This document shows, one piece after another, positions 63,624 to 64,000 of a stretch of 64,000 nucleotides of DNA (the first letter of the stretch is position 1; every line of letters begins with the position of its first letter). Source of the DNA: Shewanella psychrotolerans (GTDB lineage: Bacteria > Pseudomonadota > Gammaproteobacteria > Enterobacterales > Shewanellaceae); contig NZ_CP080419.1 of assembly GCF_019457595.1 (NCBI RefSeq), forward strand, positions 248,001-312,000, given 5' to 3'. A program made the translations under genes and the position numbers. Below the pieces are notes generated by a model that did not search any database, was not told where the DNA came from, and saw nothing but the letters and a program-made list of their open reading frames with translations.

Positions 63624-64000
63624 GTTCGGCTAAGTCACATTCGCTGATCCGGCAGGATTGGCTCGATGTTGGCGAGGGGCATCAGCTGTTTTTGGCGCAA
63701 TACGGTGATCCTCAGGGGATCCCTGTGCTCTATCTTCACGGCGGTCCGGGGGCGGGCTGCGATCCCCTAGAGTTGAGGCTGTTTATCGACAGGGGCTTTC
63801 ATATCTATCTGCTGGATCAACGTGCGGCGGGGCGTTCTAAACCCTGTGGTGAATTGACCAACAACGATTTTCCCAGCTTGGTCAAAGATATTGAGCGTGT
63901 GCGTCACTGGGCTGGCGTCGAAGCTTGGTGTCTGCTCGGTGGTTCCTTTGGTGCGACTCTGGGCTACCTCTATAGCTGTATTTATCCCCATCGTGTGCTG
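63620..64000 (+). CDS. pip: Prolyl aminopeptidase, 5' part cut by window edge
   Basis: 127 codons of an alpha/beta hydrolase (S33) that removes N-terminal proline. Diagnostic segments: [11 protein letters not shown] (oxyanion), [17 protein letters not shown], and the nucleophile elbow LGGSFGATL (Ser about residue 112). The start is a GTG at 63620 overlapping the stop of the preceding gene by four bases (GTGA), with AAAAGG nearby. The catalytic Asp and His lie beyond the right edge. The usual DQRGCGRS is DQRAAGRS here. Confidence 0.88.
   Translation, partial: MSSAKSHSLIRQDWLDVGEGHQLFLAQYGDPQGIPVLYLHGGPGAGCDPLELRLFIDRGFHIYLLDQRAAGRSKPCGELTNNDFPSLVKDIERVRHWAGVEAWCLLGGSFGATLGYLYSCIYPHRVL

Overview
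The window is a chromosomal segment of a marine gammaproteobacterium, most likely a Shewanella. The basis is gene content and order: cpxA-cpxR / cpxP-fieF, ntrC-ntrB-DUF4124, a PrnB-like/kynureninase-like pair next to an aspartoacylase-like gene and glnA, then typA. Base composition is moderate throughout and I see no phage, insertion sequence, CRISPR array or tRNA. Species assignment is inference.

Region 1 (1-21.8 kb) is mostly housekeeping and regulation. It holds the Cpx envelope-stress two-component system (cpxA cut by the left edge), with CpxR-type boxes between cpxR and cpxP, and the cation exporter fieF. A TetR-regulated RND efflux operon and a LysR regulator follow. Next come the nitrogen system ntrB/ntrC with two overlapping perfect NtrC palindromes just upstream of ntrB, an Lrp-type regulator facing a two-gene tryptophan-type operon (PrnB/IDO-like plus kynureninase-like), ppnP and an M14 deacylase. 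glnA has a recognisable sigma-54 promoter and upstream NtrC sites, and typA closes the region.

Region 2 (22.2-26.6 kb) is an envelope operon: a small beta-barrel, an Omp85-type barrel without POTRA domains, a lipoprotein of unknown function and a patatin-like lipoprotein.

Region 3 (26.9-41.9 kb) looks like a catabolic island. Exported amidohydrolases and an exported serine hydrolase, a two-domain outer-membrane protein and an OprB-like porin sit beside cytoplasmic CoA enzymes: a family III CoA-transferase, two MaoC hydratases, an acyl-CoA ligase and two crotonase-fold hydratases. No dedicated regulator, acyl-CoA dehydrogenase, hydroxyacyl-CoA dehydrogenase or thiolase is present. A plausible reading is that envelope hydrolases release a carboxylic acid that is then CoA-activated and hydrated; the substrate cannot be read from sequence.

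Region 4 (42.0-58.8 kb) is a second envelope region: a patatin lipoprotein, a phospholipase D-like lipoprotein, a carboxylesterase-like lipoprotein that has lost its catalytic residues, another two-domain outer-membrane protein, an AaeXAB-type efflux operon with a divergent LysR gene, an AspT-type transporter and a second POTRA-less Omp85 barrel. Four of its promoter regions carry the same palindromic element (TATGAAGG-N7-CCTTCATA or close variants), and a weaker fifth lies near 42.5 kb. I read this as an undescribed local regulon, and it is the main discovery candidate. A gene-free 1.3-kb stretch (44.5-45.8 kb) carries a pentanucleotide repeat.

Region 5 (59-64 kb) holds an iron-type alcohol dehydrogenase, a NapH/NosR-like polyferredoxin membrane protein, a DUF2959 lipoprotein, a small membrane protein, yihY and the start of a prolyl aminopeptidase cut by the right edge.
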